The notes under the pieces are model-generated. The model was not told the DNA's origin, made no database searches, and saw only the letters and a program-made list of their open reading frames with translations. 64,000 bases of DNA from Bradyrhizobium diazoefficiens (GTDB lineage Bacteria > Pseudomonadota > Alphaproteobacteria > Rhizobiales > Xanthobacteraceae), in assembly GCF_016599855.1 (NCBI RefSeq), contig NZ_CP067041.1:3100001-3164000 (forward strand). Direction: 5' to 3'. Position numbers and translations under genes: made by a program. Below are positions 27,210 through 36,773 of this stretch, in pieces (the stretch's first letter is position 1; each line of letters opens with the position of its first letter).

Positions 27210-29324
27210 ATGACGAAGGCAGTCCAAAAGATCACCCTGTCGCCCTCACGCGACATTCCGTTCAACAAGCTGGTGCTCAGCCAGTCGAACGTTCGGCGCG
27301 TCAAGGCGGGCGTTTCGATCGAGCAACTCGCCGAAAGTATCGCGCAGCGTACGCTTCTGCAAAGTCTCAACGTGCGGGCGGTTGTGGACGCGGAAGGCAA
27401 TGAGACCGGCATGTTCGAGGTGCCGGCGGGTGGCCGGCGTTATCGCGCGCTGGAACTTCTCGTGAAGCAGAAGCGCATGGCGAAGACGCAGGCTGTTCCT
27501 TGTGTCGTGCGCGAAGGGGGCATCGCCGAAGACGACTCGCTTGCAGAGAATGACGAGCGGATAGGGCTTCACCCGCTCGATCAGTTCCGAACCTTCCAGA
27601 CATTGAGCGGGGCGGGCTTGTCCGAGGAGGAGATCGCGGCTCGGCACTTCGTGACGCGGGCCGTCGTGAAACAACGACTGCGGCTGGCGTCCGTGTCGCC
27701 GAAGTTGCACGACGTTTATGCCGAAGACGGCATGACCCTCGAGCAGCTCATGGCCTTCTCAGTTGTTGCCGACCACGCCAGACAGGAGCAGGTCTGGGAA
27801 AACGTCAGCCGATCCGGCTATGACGAGCCCTATCAGATCCGCCGAATGCTGACCGAAAATACTGTGCGCGCATCCGGTCGCCGCGTGCAGTTCATTGGGC
27901 TGGATGCTTACGAGCGGGCTGGCGGCGGCGTTTTGCGGGATTTGTTCGAGCAAGATGATGGCGGCTGGCTTCAAGACGTCGCTTTGCTCGACCGCCTCGT
28001 GACCGAAAAACTCAAGGCCCAAGCTGAGACCATTGCCGCCGAGGGGTGGAAGTGGATTTCGGTGGCAGTCGATTTTCCGTACGGCCATACCAACGGCCTG
28101 CGCGAAATCGAAGGCAAACCGGTCGATCTCTCGCCAGAGGAGCAGGCCACCATCGACGCACTCAACGCGGAGCAAGCCAGGCTTGAATCCGAATATCAGG
28201 ATGCCGAGGAGTTGCCCGCCGAGGTCGACAAGCGTCTCGGCGAAATCGAGGCGGCACTGGTCGCGTTCGAAGAGCGGTCGATGATTTACGATCCGGCCGA
28301 GATCGTCCGCGCCGGTGCCTTCGTCAGCATCGATTCAGAAGGGCGTCTCGCGATCGACCGGGGTTACGTCCGGCCGGAGGACGACGTGCCGGCAACCGAT
28401 CCTGATGGCGGACACCGCAGCGAAACGTCATCAACCGAGGGACGGGAGGCCGGTGCTTCCGGTGCGCGCACAGTGGTCTCGGTTGCGGGCAGCCCGGAAA
28501 CTGACGAGGATGATGACGATGCGACAAGGCCATTGCCGGATCGATTGATCACCGAGCTGACGGCGCATCGTACGCTGGCATTGCGCAATGCGCTGGCAGA
28601 AAATGCAGCGATCGCGTTTCAGGCGGTGCTGCATAACTTCGTGCTGACGGCCTTTTACCGGTTCGCATCGTCCACGAGCTGCCTTGAGATCGGCCTTCGC
28701 ACGCCGACCATTCCCGCTCAAGCTCCCGGGCTGAGGGACAGCGTGTCTGCAAACGCTGTTGAGGCGCGGCATGAGGCCTGGAAGGCACGGTTGCCGAAAA
28801 GCGAGCACGATCTCTGGGATGCGCTCGCAGCCCTGGACGCCACCGCACAAGGATCCCTATTCGCTCACTGTGCGTCATTTGCGGTCAACGCCGTCTATGA
28901 GCCGGCTAGCCGCTACAATCAGGGCCGTGTCTCCGTCCATAGTGTCCGCACGCGGCTCGACCAAGCTGATGTGCTGGCGCGCGCGGTCGGGCTCGACATG
29001 GTGCAGGCCGGCTGGCGACCCACCGTCGACAACTATCTTGGCCGGGTTACCAAGCCTCGCATTCTCGAGGCGGTGCGGGAAGCAAGGGGGGAATCCTCGG
29101 CGCAGCTGATCGACCACCTGAAGAAGACCGACATGGCGAAAGAGGCCGAGCGTCTTCTGGATGGTTCGGGCTGGTTGCCCCAGCCGCTGCGTCCCGTCGA
29201 CTCCAGCGTGTCTTCGGTGGAGCAGGAGAGTGAAGCGGGTCCACTGCCCGAATTCCTCGACGATGAGGAGGATCCGGAGAATGCCAGCGACGAGGATCCG
29301 GAACAGCTCGACGCGGCTGAGTAA
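27210..29324 (+). CDS. Large ParB/RepB/Spo0J family nuclease-partition protein
   Basis: A 704-residue protein, about twice a normal ParB. The N terminus is a canonical ParB domain: LVLSQSNVRR, the CTP-binding GGRRYRA at about residues 74-80, and SLAENDERIGLHPLDQ (the ENxxR patch), then an HTH (LSEEEIAARHFVTRAVVKQRLRL). The long C-terminal half is acidic near its end and has no family I recognise. Such ParB-like proteins lie next to ardC and the large helicase in rhizobial elements without a ParA, so a role in element maintenance or gene control rather than classic segregation is likely. Confidence 0.88.
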   Translation: MTKAVQKITLSPSRDIPFNKLVLSQSNVRRVKAGVSIEQLAESIAQRTLLQSLNVRAVVDAEGNETGMFEVPAGGRRYRALELLVKQKRMAKTQAVPCVVREGGIAEDDSLAENDERIGLHPLDQFRTFQTLSGAGLSEEEIAARHFVTRAVVKQRLRLASVSPKLHDVYAEDGMTLEQLMAFSVVADHARQEQVWENVSRSGYDEPYQIRRMLTENTVRASGRRVQFIGLDAYERAGGGVLRDLFEQDDGGWLQDVALLDRLVTEKLKAQAETIAAEGWKWISVAVDFPYGHTNGLREIEGKPVDLSPEEQATIDALNAEQARLESEYQDAEELPAEVDKRLGEIEAALVAFEERSMIYDPAEIVRAGAFVSIDSEGRLAIDRGYVRPEDDVPATDPDGGHRSETSSTEGREAGASGARTVVSVAGSPETDEDDDDATRPLPDRLITELTAHRTLALRNALAENAAIAFQAVLHNFVLTAFYRFASSTSCLEIGLRTPTIPAQAPGLRDSVSANAVEARHEAWKARLPKSEHDLWDALAALDATAQGSLFAHCASFAVNAVYEPASRYNQGRVSVHSVRTRLDQADVLARAVGLDMVQAGWRPTVDNYLGRVTKPRILEAVREARGESSAQLIDHLKKTDMAKEAERLLDGSGWLPQPLRPVDSSVSSVEQESEAGPLPEFLDDEEDPENASDEDPEQLDAAE

Positions 29325-29410
29325 CATGGTGGAGCGGGGTGGCCCTGGCCGTCCCGCAGTTGCCTGGGGACCGGTGTCCAGCATCGGTCCCCATTTTTAT
29401 TGGGAACGAC

Positions 29411-29509
29411 TGAGAGGGAGAGTGGGGCCGGGAAGGGTTTGAGCCGCGGCGGTTGCAGGAGAGCGCCGGGCGGCTCAGCCCGTCCCAGCTCTCCGAAAGA
29501 AATCCTGCC
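29411..29509 (+). ncRNA. Structured leader of the helicase-methyltransferase gene, possible third variant
   Basis: Nested stems are visible: GGG 29435-29437 with CCC 29479-29481, a 7-bp GAGCCGC/GCGGCTC stem (29441-29447 with 29470-29476) and GGCG/CGCC (29448-29451 with 29464-29467) with a loop containing AGGAGAG. A purine-rich TGAGAGGGAGAGT precedes it, resembling the sequence before the other two leaders. Base sequence of the stems is different, so homology to copies 1 and 2 is uncertain. Confidence 0.4.
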
Positions 29510-32500
29510 ATGACCGAATCTCTCGCAGGCGGCGCTGCCGCCGCGCCCGTCTCGATGCGTGCCGCTGCAAGTATCACCTCCGCCGTCGTCGGGGCCGCGC
29601 GACTGCTCCTGACCGATCTCGAACGCGGCCGTCGCATCGATGCTGCCATCCTGCGCAGCGTCATGGAGGCGGCCTTCGGCGCCTCCGACGCGGCCGGTGC
29701 CTGGAATTGGAAGACCGCCTATGACGCCTGCGAGGCGGCGACCGTTCTGTTCCTTCGCAAGTTCGGTCCGGTAATGCGCACCAAGGCTGGTTCGATGGCT
29801 GCGATGCTGCCGATGCTCGCGAAAATCGCGAGCTGTCTGCCGACCCACACGCGGCGTTCCGAGGACAGCCAGGCGCTTCAACAATTCTCGACGCCGATCC
29901 CGCTGGGGCTCGCCGCATGTACCGCAGCCGCCATTACATCGGCCGATCGCGTTCTGGAGCCCTCCGCCGGGACAGGCTTGCTCGCCATCTTCGCCGAGCT
30001 CGCCGGCGGCGCGTTGGCATTGAATGAGTTGGCCGAGGCTCGCGCGGCATTGCTCGACCAACTGTTCGCGAACGTTCAGGTCACGCGGTTCGACGCCGCG
30101 CAGATCGACGATCACCTCGATGCATGTGTCGCACCGAGCGTCGTCCTGATGAACCCGCCGTTCTCGGCGCTGGCGAACGTTGATCGACGAATGGCGGATG
30201 CGGCGCTACGGCACATCGCTTCGGCCTTGGCCCGTCTTTGCGACGGTGGGCGCCTCGTCGCTATCACCGGCGCAAGCTTCGGGCCCGACAATCCGGCATG
30301 GCGAGATGCCTTCGTTCGCCTTCAGGAATGCGGGCGAGTTGTGTTCACTGCCGCGATCGCCGGAGCCGTTTATACGAAACACGGAACCCACACCGACACA
30401 AGTCTGCTCGTGATCGACAAGCAGCCCGCGTCAGACCCGAAATTCTTTCCGGCCTCGCTCGGCATGGCGGGCGATGTCGCTACCTTGCTCGGCTGGGTGA
30501 GCCGGCATGTTCCTCCGAGGCTGGCTGTTGCCGCCCCCGTCGTGGTCGATGTTGTCAGGCGCCCTAAGATGCCACGGCCGGTCGGCGCCTCTGCGCCCCG
30601 TCCATCGTCCACTTCAGCAGGCGCAGCGCCAGAATGCGTAGAACTTTCCTACGAGACAGTTGAATGGTGGCCGCCGGAAGGCGCCCGACTGACCGATGCG
30701 CTTTACGAGGAATACGGATTGCAATCGATCCGTATTCCCGGCGCACATGCGCATCCGACCAAGCTCGTGCAGTCGGCTGCGATGGCATCCGTCGCGCCGC
30801 CTAAACCTTCCTATCGGCCCCACCTGCCGGCTAATCTCGTGGCGGATGGCACCCTGTCGGACGCGCAGCTTGAGTGCGTCGTCTATGCCGGCGAGGCGCA
30901 TTCCGAATTTCTCGCGGGCGCCTGGACGGTCGATGCGACCTTTGACGTCGTGATGGCCGCGCGCGACGATGCAGACAATGCCATCCGCTTCCGCCGCGGC
31001 TGGTTCTTGGGCGATGGCACCGGCGCGGGCAAGGGGCGGCAGGTCGCCGGCATTTTGCTGGACAACCGGCTCAAGGGCCGCCGTCGTGCAATCTGGATCA
31101 GCAAATCCGACAAGCTGATCGAGGACGCGCAGCGCGACTGGTCCGCGCTCGGTATGGAGCGGCTGCTTGTTACGCCGCTATCACGTTTTCGCCAGGGGAT
31201 ACCGATCAGGCTTTCGGAAGGCATCCTATTTGCCACCTACGCCACGCTACGCACCGACGAGCGCGGCGAAAAGCTTTCGCGTGTTAAGCAGATCGTTGAA
31301 TGGTTGGGCTCCGATTTCGACGGAGTGATCGTCTTCGACGAGAGCCACGCCATGCAAAATGCGGTCGGCGGCAAGGGCGAGCGCGGCGACCAGGCGGCCT
31401 CTCAGCAGGGGCGCGCGGGCCTGAGGCTCCAGCATGCCTTGCCGAATGCTCGCGTCGTTTATGTATCGGCGACGGGCGCCACCTCGGTCCACAACCTCGC
31501 TTATGCCCAACGTCTCGGCCTCTGGGGCGGCGCCGACTTCCCGTTCGCCACACGTGCCGAGTTCGTCGAAGCGATCGAGGAGGGTGGGGTCGCGGCAATG
31601 GAAGTGCTGGCGCGCGACCTCAAGGCACTTGGCCTCTACGCGGCACGCTCATTGTCCTACGAGGGCGTCGAGTACGAGCTCGTCGAACACCAGCTTACAC
31701 CGGAAGAGGTTCGCATCTACGACGCCTACGCCGGTGCGTTCAGCGTCATCCATAACAATCTCGACGCGGCGATGCGGGCCGCCAACATCACCGGCGAAAC
31801 CGGAACGCTGAACGGGCAGGCAAAATCCGCGGCCCGATCCGCATTCGAGAGAGCCAAACAGCGCTTCTTCGGTCATCTGCTGACCTCGATGAAGACGCCG
31901 TCGCTCATCCGATCGATCGACCGAGATCTCGACGCCGGCCATGCCGCTGTCATCCAGATTGTTTCAACGGGTGAGGCGTTGATGGAGCGCCGGCTCGCCG
32001 AGATCCCGACCGAAGACTGGGGCGACGTCCAGGTCGACATCACCCCGCGCGAGTACGTGTTCGACTATCTCGCCCATTCCTTCCCGGTCCAGCTCTACGA
32101 GCCCTTCACCGACTCGGAGGGCAATCTCTGCTCGCGGCCTGTCTATCGCGATGGCCAGCCGGTTGAGAGCCGGGAAGCCGTAGCACGACGCGGCCGCCTC
32201 ATCGAGAAGCTCGCCTCGCTGCCTCCGGTGCCCGGCGCGTTGGATCAAATCGTGCAGCGCTTCGGCACCGACATGGTCGCCGAAGTGACCGGCCGCTCGC
32301 GCCGTATCATTCGTAAGGGCGACCGGCTGATGGTCGAAAACCGAGCCGGTTCGGCCAATCTCGCCGAGACCTCGGCCTTCATGGATGATGTCAAGCGGAT
32401 ACTCGTGTTCTCCGACGCGGGCGGTACGGGGAGGAGCTATCACGCAGAACTGTCGGCCCGGAATCGCCGCTTGCGGGTTCATTACCTGCTCGAGCCCGGA

Positions 32501-33829
32501 TGGAAGGCGGATGCCGCGATCCAGGGGCTCGGCCGGACAAACCGGACCAATCAGGCGCAGCCGCCGCTGTTTCGCCCCATAGCGACCGACGTGAAGGCCG
32601 AAAAGCGCTTCCTCAGCACCATCGCACGTCGGCTCGACACATTGGGGGCCATTACGCGCGGCCAGCGCCAGACCGGAGGGCAGGGCCTGTTCCGGCCCGA
32701 GGACAATCTCGAAAGCCAGTACGGGCGTGATGCACTGCGCCAACTCTACACGCTGCTGGTGCGAGGCAGGGTGGAGGGATGCTCGCTCGAGAAGTTCGAG
32801 GATGCGACCGGCCTGAAGCTGACGGACGCCAATGGGCTCAGGGATGATCTGCCGCCGATCACGACCTTCCTGAACAGGTTATTGGCCCTCACCATCAACC
32901 TGCAGAATGTCCTGTTTACCGCTTTCGAGCAGCTCTTGGCCGCCCGGATAGAAGGCGCTGTCGCCTCGGGCACCTACGACCTCGGGCTGGAAACGCTCCG
33001 GGCCGAAAGCTTTGTCGTCGCCGAGCGGCGGAAGATCTATGTCCATCCTAGCACTGGCGCCGAGACCCGGCTGCTCACCATCACCCAGCGCCAGCGCAAC
33101 CATCCTGTGAGCCTGGATGACGCTCTTGCTCGTCTTTCCGATCATGCTGTCCTGCTGATCAATGACCGCTCGGGGCGAGCCGCCGTGCAGGTCCCAGCCC
33201 CGAGCGTTATGCTCGACGACGGCGAGATCGAGCGCCGCGTCCGCCTGATCCGGCCTATGGAGCAGCACAGGGTCCCTCTGACCATGATGGCGGAGAGCCA
33301 TTGGGTAGATGCGAACCGTGAATGCTTTGCCGCAGCCTGGCTGGCGGAGCTTGCCGAGGTCCCGGAGTTCACGGAAAGCACGATCCACGTGGTGGCGGGA
33401 TTGCTGCTCCCAATCTGGAAGCGGCTGCCGAATGAATCGACCCGCGTCTATCGGCTTCAAACAGATGCGGGCGAACGCATCATCGGCCGCAAGGTTTCTG
33501 CCGCGTGGGTCGCAAAAGCCTTCTCGGCGGACGCGCCCACGCTGACGCCGGACGCTGCCTTTGCCGCGGTGATGGAGGGACGCATCGTCCTCGATCTCGC
33601 GGAGGGACTCCAGCTTCGCCGCGTCCGGGTTATGGGCGCATGTCGCATCGAGCTGTCGGGATTCAATGACACGATGCGTGATCGCCTCCGCGCTTGCGGT
33701 CTCTTCGGAGAGATCATCTCGTGGAAGCTGCGGATGTTCGTGCCAACGGACGCAAGCGGCGTCGGGATCCTGACAAAGGTGCTCGACACCTATCCGGTCG
33801 CGCGCGTCAGTGAGCGGGAGGCCGCGTGA
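29510..33829 (+). CDS. Methyltransferase-strawberry notch helicase fusion protein
   Basis: A 1439-residue protein. The ATG at 29510 is used because the open frame upstream (from 29453) covers the structured leader. Residues about 100-300 form an adenine-methyltransferase-like Rossmann fold with LEPSAGTGLLA and NPPF (215-218). The middle and end form a strawberry-notch-type SF2 helicase: Walker A GDGTGAGKG (501-509), DESH box (610-613), and the motif VI region QGLGRTNRTNQ (starting at 1005). Such proteins are core genes of conjugative elements in Alphaproteobacteria; roles in DNA modification and remodelling of the transferred DNA are inferred. The next gene overlaps its stop. Confidence 0.9.
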   Translation: MTESLAGGAAAAPVSMRAAASITSAVVGAARLLLTDLERGRRIDAAILRSVMEAAFGASDAAGAWNWKTAYDACEAATVLFLRKFGPVMRTKAGSMAAMLPMLAKIASCLPTHTRRSEDSQALQQFSTPIPLGLAACTAAAITSADRVLEPSAGTGLLAIFAELAGGALALNELAEARAALLDQLFANVQVTRFDAAQIDDHLDACVAPSVVLMNPPFSALANVDRRMADAALRHIASALARLCDGGRLVAITGASFGPDNPAWRDAFVRLQECGRVVFTAAIAGAVYTKHGTHTDTSLLVIDKQPASDPKFFPASLGMAGDVATLLGWVSRHVPPRLAVAAPVVVDVVRRPKMPRPVGASAPRPSSTSAGAAPECVELSYETVEWWPPEGARLTDALYEEYGLQSIRIPGAHAHPTKLVQSAAMASVAPPKPSYRPHLPANLVADGTLSDAQLECVVYAGEAHSEFLAGAWTVDATFDVVMAARDDADNAIRFRRGWFLGDGTGAGKGRQVAGILLDNRLKGRRRAIWISKSDKLIEDAQRDWSALGMERLLVTPLSRFRQGIPIRLSEGILFATYATLRTDERGEKLSRVKQIVEWLGSDFDGVIVFDESHAMQNAVGGKGERGDQAASQQGRAGLRLQHALPNARVVYVSATGATSVHNLAYAQRLGLWGGADFPFATRAEFVEAIEEGGVAAMEVLARDLKALGLYAARSLSYEGVEYELVEHQLTPEEVRIYDAYAGAFSVIHNNLDAAMRAANITGETGTLNGQAKSAARSAFERAKQRFFGHLLTSMKTPSLIRSIDRDLDAGHAAVIQIVSTGEALMERRLAEIPTEDWGDVQVDITPREYVFDYLAHSFPVQLYEPFTDSEGNLCSRPVYRDGQPVESREAVARRGRLIEKLASLPPVPGALDQIVQRFGTDMVAEVTGRSRRIIRKGDRLMVENRAGSANLAETSAFMDDVKRILVFSDAGGTGRSYHAELSARNRRLRVHYLLEPGWKADAAIQGLGRTNRTNQAQPPLFRPIATDVKAEKRFLSTIARRLDTLGAITRGQRQTGGQGLFRPEDNLESQYGRDALRQLYTLLVRGRVEGCSLEKFEDATGLKLTDANGLRDDLPPITTFLNRLLALTINLQNVLFTAFEQLLAARIEGAVASGTYDLGLETLRAESFVVAERRKIYVHPSTGAETRLLTITQRQRNHPVSLDDALARLSDHAVLLINDRSGRAAVQVPAPSVMLDDGEIERRVRLIRPMEQHRVPLTMMAESHWVDANRECFAAAWLAELAEVPEFTESTIHVVAGLLLPIWKRLPNESTRVYRLQTDAGERIIGRKVSAAWVAKAFSADAPTLTPDAAFAAVMEGRIVLDLAEGLQLRRVRVMGACRIELSGFNDTMRDRLRACGLFGEIISWKLRMFVPTDASGVGILTKVLDTYPVARVSEREAA

Positions 33830-34890
33830 TGGCCCCCGACGCCTCCGAACTGGCACGCCGGCTCGCGCGCGAGGCCGAGGCGGTGTGCCGACACTATCTC
33901 TCCAATGGCAAGCGGGCGGGGCGCTACTGGGTGGTCGGCGACGTCCACAACACGCCCGGCCGCTCGATGTTCGTGCGGCTCCAGGAATCGCCGAAGGGTC
34001 CGGCCGGCAAGTGGACCGATGCTGCGACCGGCGAGCATGGCGACCTCCTCGACATCATCCGCGAATGCCGGGGTTTGCGCGACTTCAGCGAGGCCGCCGA
34101 GGAAGCGAGGCGGTTTTTGAAGCTGCCTCGTCCTGCGCCGCAGCTGGCCTCGAAGCCCGTTCGTTCGTTTTCACTGGCCGGATCGCAGGAATCCGCCCGT
34201 CGGCTCTTTGCGATCTCCAGCCCGATCGAAGGCACGGTGGTCGAGACGTATTTGCAGCGCCGCGGAATAGCCCGCATCCATCATGGCGGCAGCTTGCGCT
34301 TCCACCCACGTTGCTACTACCGACCGGGCGAGCATTTGCCGACCGAGACCTGGCCGGCGATGATAGCTAGCGTCACGGACCTCGATGGGCGGATCTCCGG
34401 CGTGCACCGCACTTGGCTCGACCCCGACGGCTTTGATCGCGTGCGGCTCGGCAAGGCTCCAATCGACACGCCACGACGGGCAATGGGGGACTTGCTCGGC
34501 AACGCCGTTCGGTTCGGCGCGGTGGACGACGTGCTCGCTGCCGGCGAGGGTCTCGAGACCATACTCTCGCTGCGTTACGTGCTGCCGACGTTGCCGATGG
34601 CAGCCGCGCTTTCAGCCAATCACCTCGCAGCCATGATGCTGCCGTCTGGCCTACGTCGGCTCTATATCGCCCGTGACGCCGATGCCGCCGGCGATGCTGT
34701 GCAGGCTACTCTCACCGAGCGTGCAGAAGCCGTCGGCGTTGAGGCGATCGCGTTGTCGCCCCGGCTAGGCGATTTCAACGAAGACCTGCACATCTTTGGT
34801 CTCGAGACTCTCCGGGCAGCGTTGCGGCTTCAACTCGTACCAGAGGACGTCGTCCGCTTCCTGCATTCGTCGACGGAAGCTGCAGAATAG
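33829..34890 (+). CDS. Toprim-domain protein (primase-like)
   Basis: A 353-residue protein whose ATG overlaps the helicase stop (TGATG); a GTG three bases earlier is also possible. The N-terminal part (CRHYLSNGKRAGRYWVVGDV...GKWTDAATGEHGDLLDII) resembles the DUF7146/CHC2-like region of phage and plasmid primases without zinc-binding cysteines. The C-terminal Toprim domain has the catalytic Glu240 in AAGEGLETIL and Asp283/Asp285 in ARDADAAGD. It could prime synthesis on the transferred strand. Confidence 0.87.
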   Translation: MAPDASELARRLAREAEAVCRHYLSNGKRAGRYWVVGDVHNTPGRSMFVRLQESPKGPAGKWTDAATGEHGDLLDIIRECRGLRDFSEAAEEARRFLKLPRPAPQLASKPVRSFSLAGSQESARRLFAISSPIEGTVVETYLQRRGIARIHHGGSLRFHPRCYYRPGEHLPTETWPAMIASVTDLDGRISGVHRTWLDPDGFDRVRLGKAPIDTPRRAMGDLLGNAVRFGAVDDVLAAGEGLETILSLRYVLPTLPMAAALSANHLAAMMLPSGLRRLYIARDADAAGDAVQATLTERAEAVGVEAIALSPRLGDFNEDLHIFGLETLRAALRLQLVPEDVVRFLHSSTEAAE

Positions 34891-34931
34891 GCCCGTGCCT
34901 TGATCGACGTTGATAGCTCGGTCATAACGAG

Positions 34932-35007
34932 GCCATTGCCGGAAGAGGACGCGACCTCGGCCTTCTAGAGGGCGATCGGACGGCAACCGGACCAGGCCGG
35001 CAATGGC
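34932..35007. repeat. Inverted repeat 1 (11-bp perfect arms)
   Basis: GCCATTGCCGG at 34932-34942 is the exact reverse complement of CCGGCAATGGC at 34997-35007; a G-U pair extends it by one. The 54-base interior contains a smaller GAGG/CCTC hairpin. It directly precedes inverted repeat 2. Confidence 0.7.
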
Positions 35008-35012
35008 TACGC

Positions 35013-35099
35013 CCGGCTATTTTCCGCCGCGCGCCGGCGATGAGAAGACACATCGGCGATCAAACCAGCGCGCTTTGCATCGCGAAACAAAATAGCCGG
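35013..35099. repeat. Inverted repeat 2 (11-bp perfect arms)
   Basis: CCGGCTATTTT at 35013-35023 is the exact reverse complement of AAAATAGCCGG at 35089-35099, 65 bases apart. The interior has a further imperfect GCCGGCGATG/CATCGGC pairing near 35032-35060. Together with inverted repeat 1 it makes two side-by-side cruciforms. Confidence 0.7.
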
Positions 35100-35228
35100 C
35101 CTCCGCCATCCTCCGCTGCCGCTTCGGCCCTCCGCTCCGCTCCGGGTTCTGGCCCACTCCGCCCGCCGTCTGAGTGATCGCCACGAAGGCCGCGATGGGC
35201 GCGGCCGATCCGGCAAAGGATCCCTCCA

Positions 35229-36152
35229 ATGACCGACCACGACGACATCGAACCGCCACACGCCTCTTCTCCTACGGACCACGTCCTCACCGAATTGCAG
35301 CTCTTCGGCTACCGTCCATTCGACGACCAACCCGACCCACGACCGCTTCCCGAGGGCAAGATGATCGCTGGTGCCGTTGCCGATGTGTTCGACGCCCTGG
35401 TTGCGACACTGAGCGACACGCGACTCGAGCCGGACCTTAATGATCTGCTCTGGTCGACTGTCAACCTGTTCCATCGTGCCGTCGACCGCATTGGACGCCA
35501 ACTCGACGAGAATGAACAGGCGCAGCAGAAAAGCCAGCGCGAGCAGAACGGCTCGGAGGTGCGATCGGTCGAACTCGAGCGTCTGACGGCTGAAGGCATC
35601 ACGTTGATCGAGCGCCGCAACTGCCTGGAGCTGTTCCGCGACCAGGCCATCGAGCGCTTCGAGGCGCACACCAGCTCATCCTGGCGCCCTCGATCGGGAT
35701 CACTGGTGAACCACCGCACATTGACCGCAGCGATGATCGATTCCCGCGACTTCATCGCAGCCAGGCGTCGCGCCGAGACTGAGGTGTTGCTGCCGGCAGG
35801 ACCGAAGATCGCGCTCACCGGCGGGCTCGACTTCGACGACCACCACCTCATCTGGGATCGCCTTGACAAGGTTCATGCCAAGCATTCCGACATGGTCCTG
35901 CTCCACGGCGGTTCGCCCAAGGGCGCCGAACTGATCGCCTCCAAATGGGCGACCAACCGCAACGTGCCACAGATCGCTTTCAAGCCCGATTGGACCAAGC
36001 ACGCCAAGGCGGCCCCCTTCAAGCGCAACGACGCCATGCTCGAACTCCTGCCGATCGGTGTCATGCATTTCCCGGGCACGGGCATCCAGGACAATCTCGC
36101 AGACAAGGCGAAGCGGCTCGGCATCCCCGTCTGGAAGTTCGGCGGCGCGTGA
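35229..36152 (+). CDS. DUF2493 (SLOG/YspA-like) domain protein
   Basis: A 307-residue protein with a C-terminal DUF2493 domain (IALTGGLDFDDHHLIWDRLDKVHA, VLLHGGSPKGAELIASKWA, MHFPGTGIQDNLADKAKRLGIPVWKF). This Rossmann-like SLOG fold binds nucleotides or nucleotide-derived ligands. The first 180 residues are specific to the plasmid/ICE form. It follows the inverted-repeat region and is a standard companion of the ArdC-ParB-helicase block; its exact role is unknown. Confidence 0.88.
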   Translation: MTDHDDIEPPHASSPTDHVLTELQLFGYRPFDDQPDPRPLPEGKMIAGAVADVFDALVATLSDTRLEPDLNDLLWSTVNLFHRAVDRIGRQLDENEQAQQKSQREQNGSEVRSVELERLTAEGITLIERRNCLELFRDQAIERFEAHTSSSWRPRSGSLVNHRTLTAAMIDSRDFIAARRRAETEVLLPAGPKIALTGGLDFDDHHLIWDRLDKVHAKHSDMVLLHGGSPKGAELIASKWATNRNVPQIAFKPDWTKHAKAAPFKRNDAMLELLPIGVMHFPGTGIQDNLADKAKRLGIPVWKFGGA

Positions 36153-36172
36153 GCGCCGTCGTCTCGCTGATA

Positions 36173-36211
36173 AAACCTGGTGGAGTCGCACGCCGCAACT
36201 CCGCCTGGTTT
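36173..36211 (+). terminator. Terminator-like hairpin after DUF2493 gene
   Basis: A 14-position stem (36173-36186 with 36198-36211) with a single T-T mismatch and one G-U pair closes an 11-base loop, 20 bases after the stop codon. There is no T run afterwards, so it may be an RNA-stabilising 3' hairpin or a weak terminator. Confidence 0.5.
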
Positions 36212-36290
36212 CGATTGCATATGGTCGAAGTTGCGCCGCGGTGGTGGTGGAAGGCGCGACCTTTAGACCTTTGCACGTGGAGCCACCACC

Positions 36291-36773
36291 ATGCTCGCCC
36301 TTGGGATTGTCCTCAACACTCTTGGTCTCGGCTTATTCTGCTGGCTGATCTTTGCGCTCGCGGTATATGCTTTGCCGTTTTTCATCGCACTGAGTATCGG
36401 AATGATGGCGTTTCATGGCGGCGCCGGCGTCTTGGGCGCGCTGCTCGTCGGAATTGCCGCCGGCGCACTGACACTTGCCGTAGGTCAGACCGCCCTCGCT
36501 GCTACTCGATCCTTGGGCTTGCGCATCGCGATCGCGACCGCATTCGTTGTTCCCGCCGGCGTCGCGGGATATCACATCGTGTTCGCCCTATCGCAGATCG
36601 GGGTGCCTTCGCCGGCCTGGCGTGAGGTTTTCGCTTACCTGGGCGCGGTTTGCATTGGCGGCACGACGTGGACGCGCATGACGGTGCTCGTCGAGACCCG
36701 CCCAATCGAGCCGGGTGGGCTGGTGGAGCAACCGTCTCAACCCGTTCTTACGGCCGCCACGCGCGAGGGATGA
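36291..36773 (+). CDS. Predicted inner-membrane protein, unknown function
   Basis: A 160-residue hydrophobic protein with about four transmembrane segments (LALGIVLNTLGLGLFCWLIF, YALPFFIALSIGMMAF, GALLVGIAAGALTLAV, IAIATAFVVPAGVAGYHIV) and a polar C-terminal tail. No family recognised; similar proteins sit beside DUF2493/DUF736 genes in rhizobial elements. The last 11 codons run into a decayed DUF736 copy on the other strand, so the natural C terminus may have changed. Confidence 0.7.
   Translation: MLALGIVLNTLGLGLFCWLIFALAVYALPFFIALSIGMMAFHGGAGVLGALLVGIAAGALTLAVGQTALAATRSLGLRIAIATAFVVPAGVAGYHIVFALSQIGVPSPAWREVFAYLGAVCIGGTTWTRMTVLVETRPIEPGGLVEQPSQPVLTAATREG

Larger units (their letters stand above)
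34891..35228. other. Non-coding region with two tandem long inverted repeats
   Basis: No gene is seen between the Toprim and DUF2493 genes. The left half contains two adjacent inverted repeats listed separately (34931-35008 and 35013-35099); the right half is pyrimidine-rich on this strand (CTCCG repeats around 35105-35150). The location within the DNA-processing block makes it a candidate replication or transfer origin. Confidence 0.55.
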
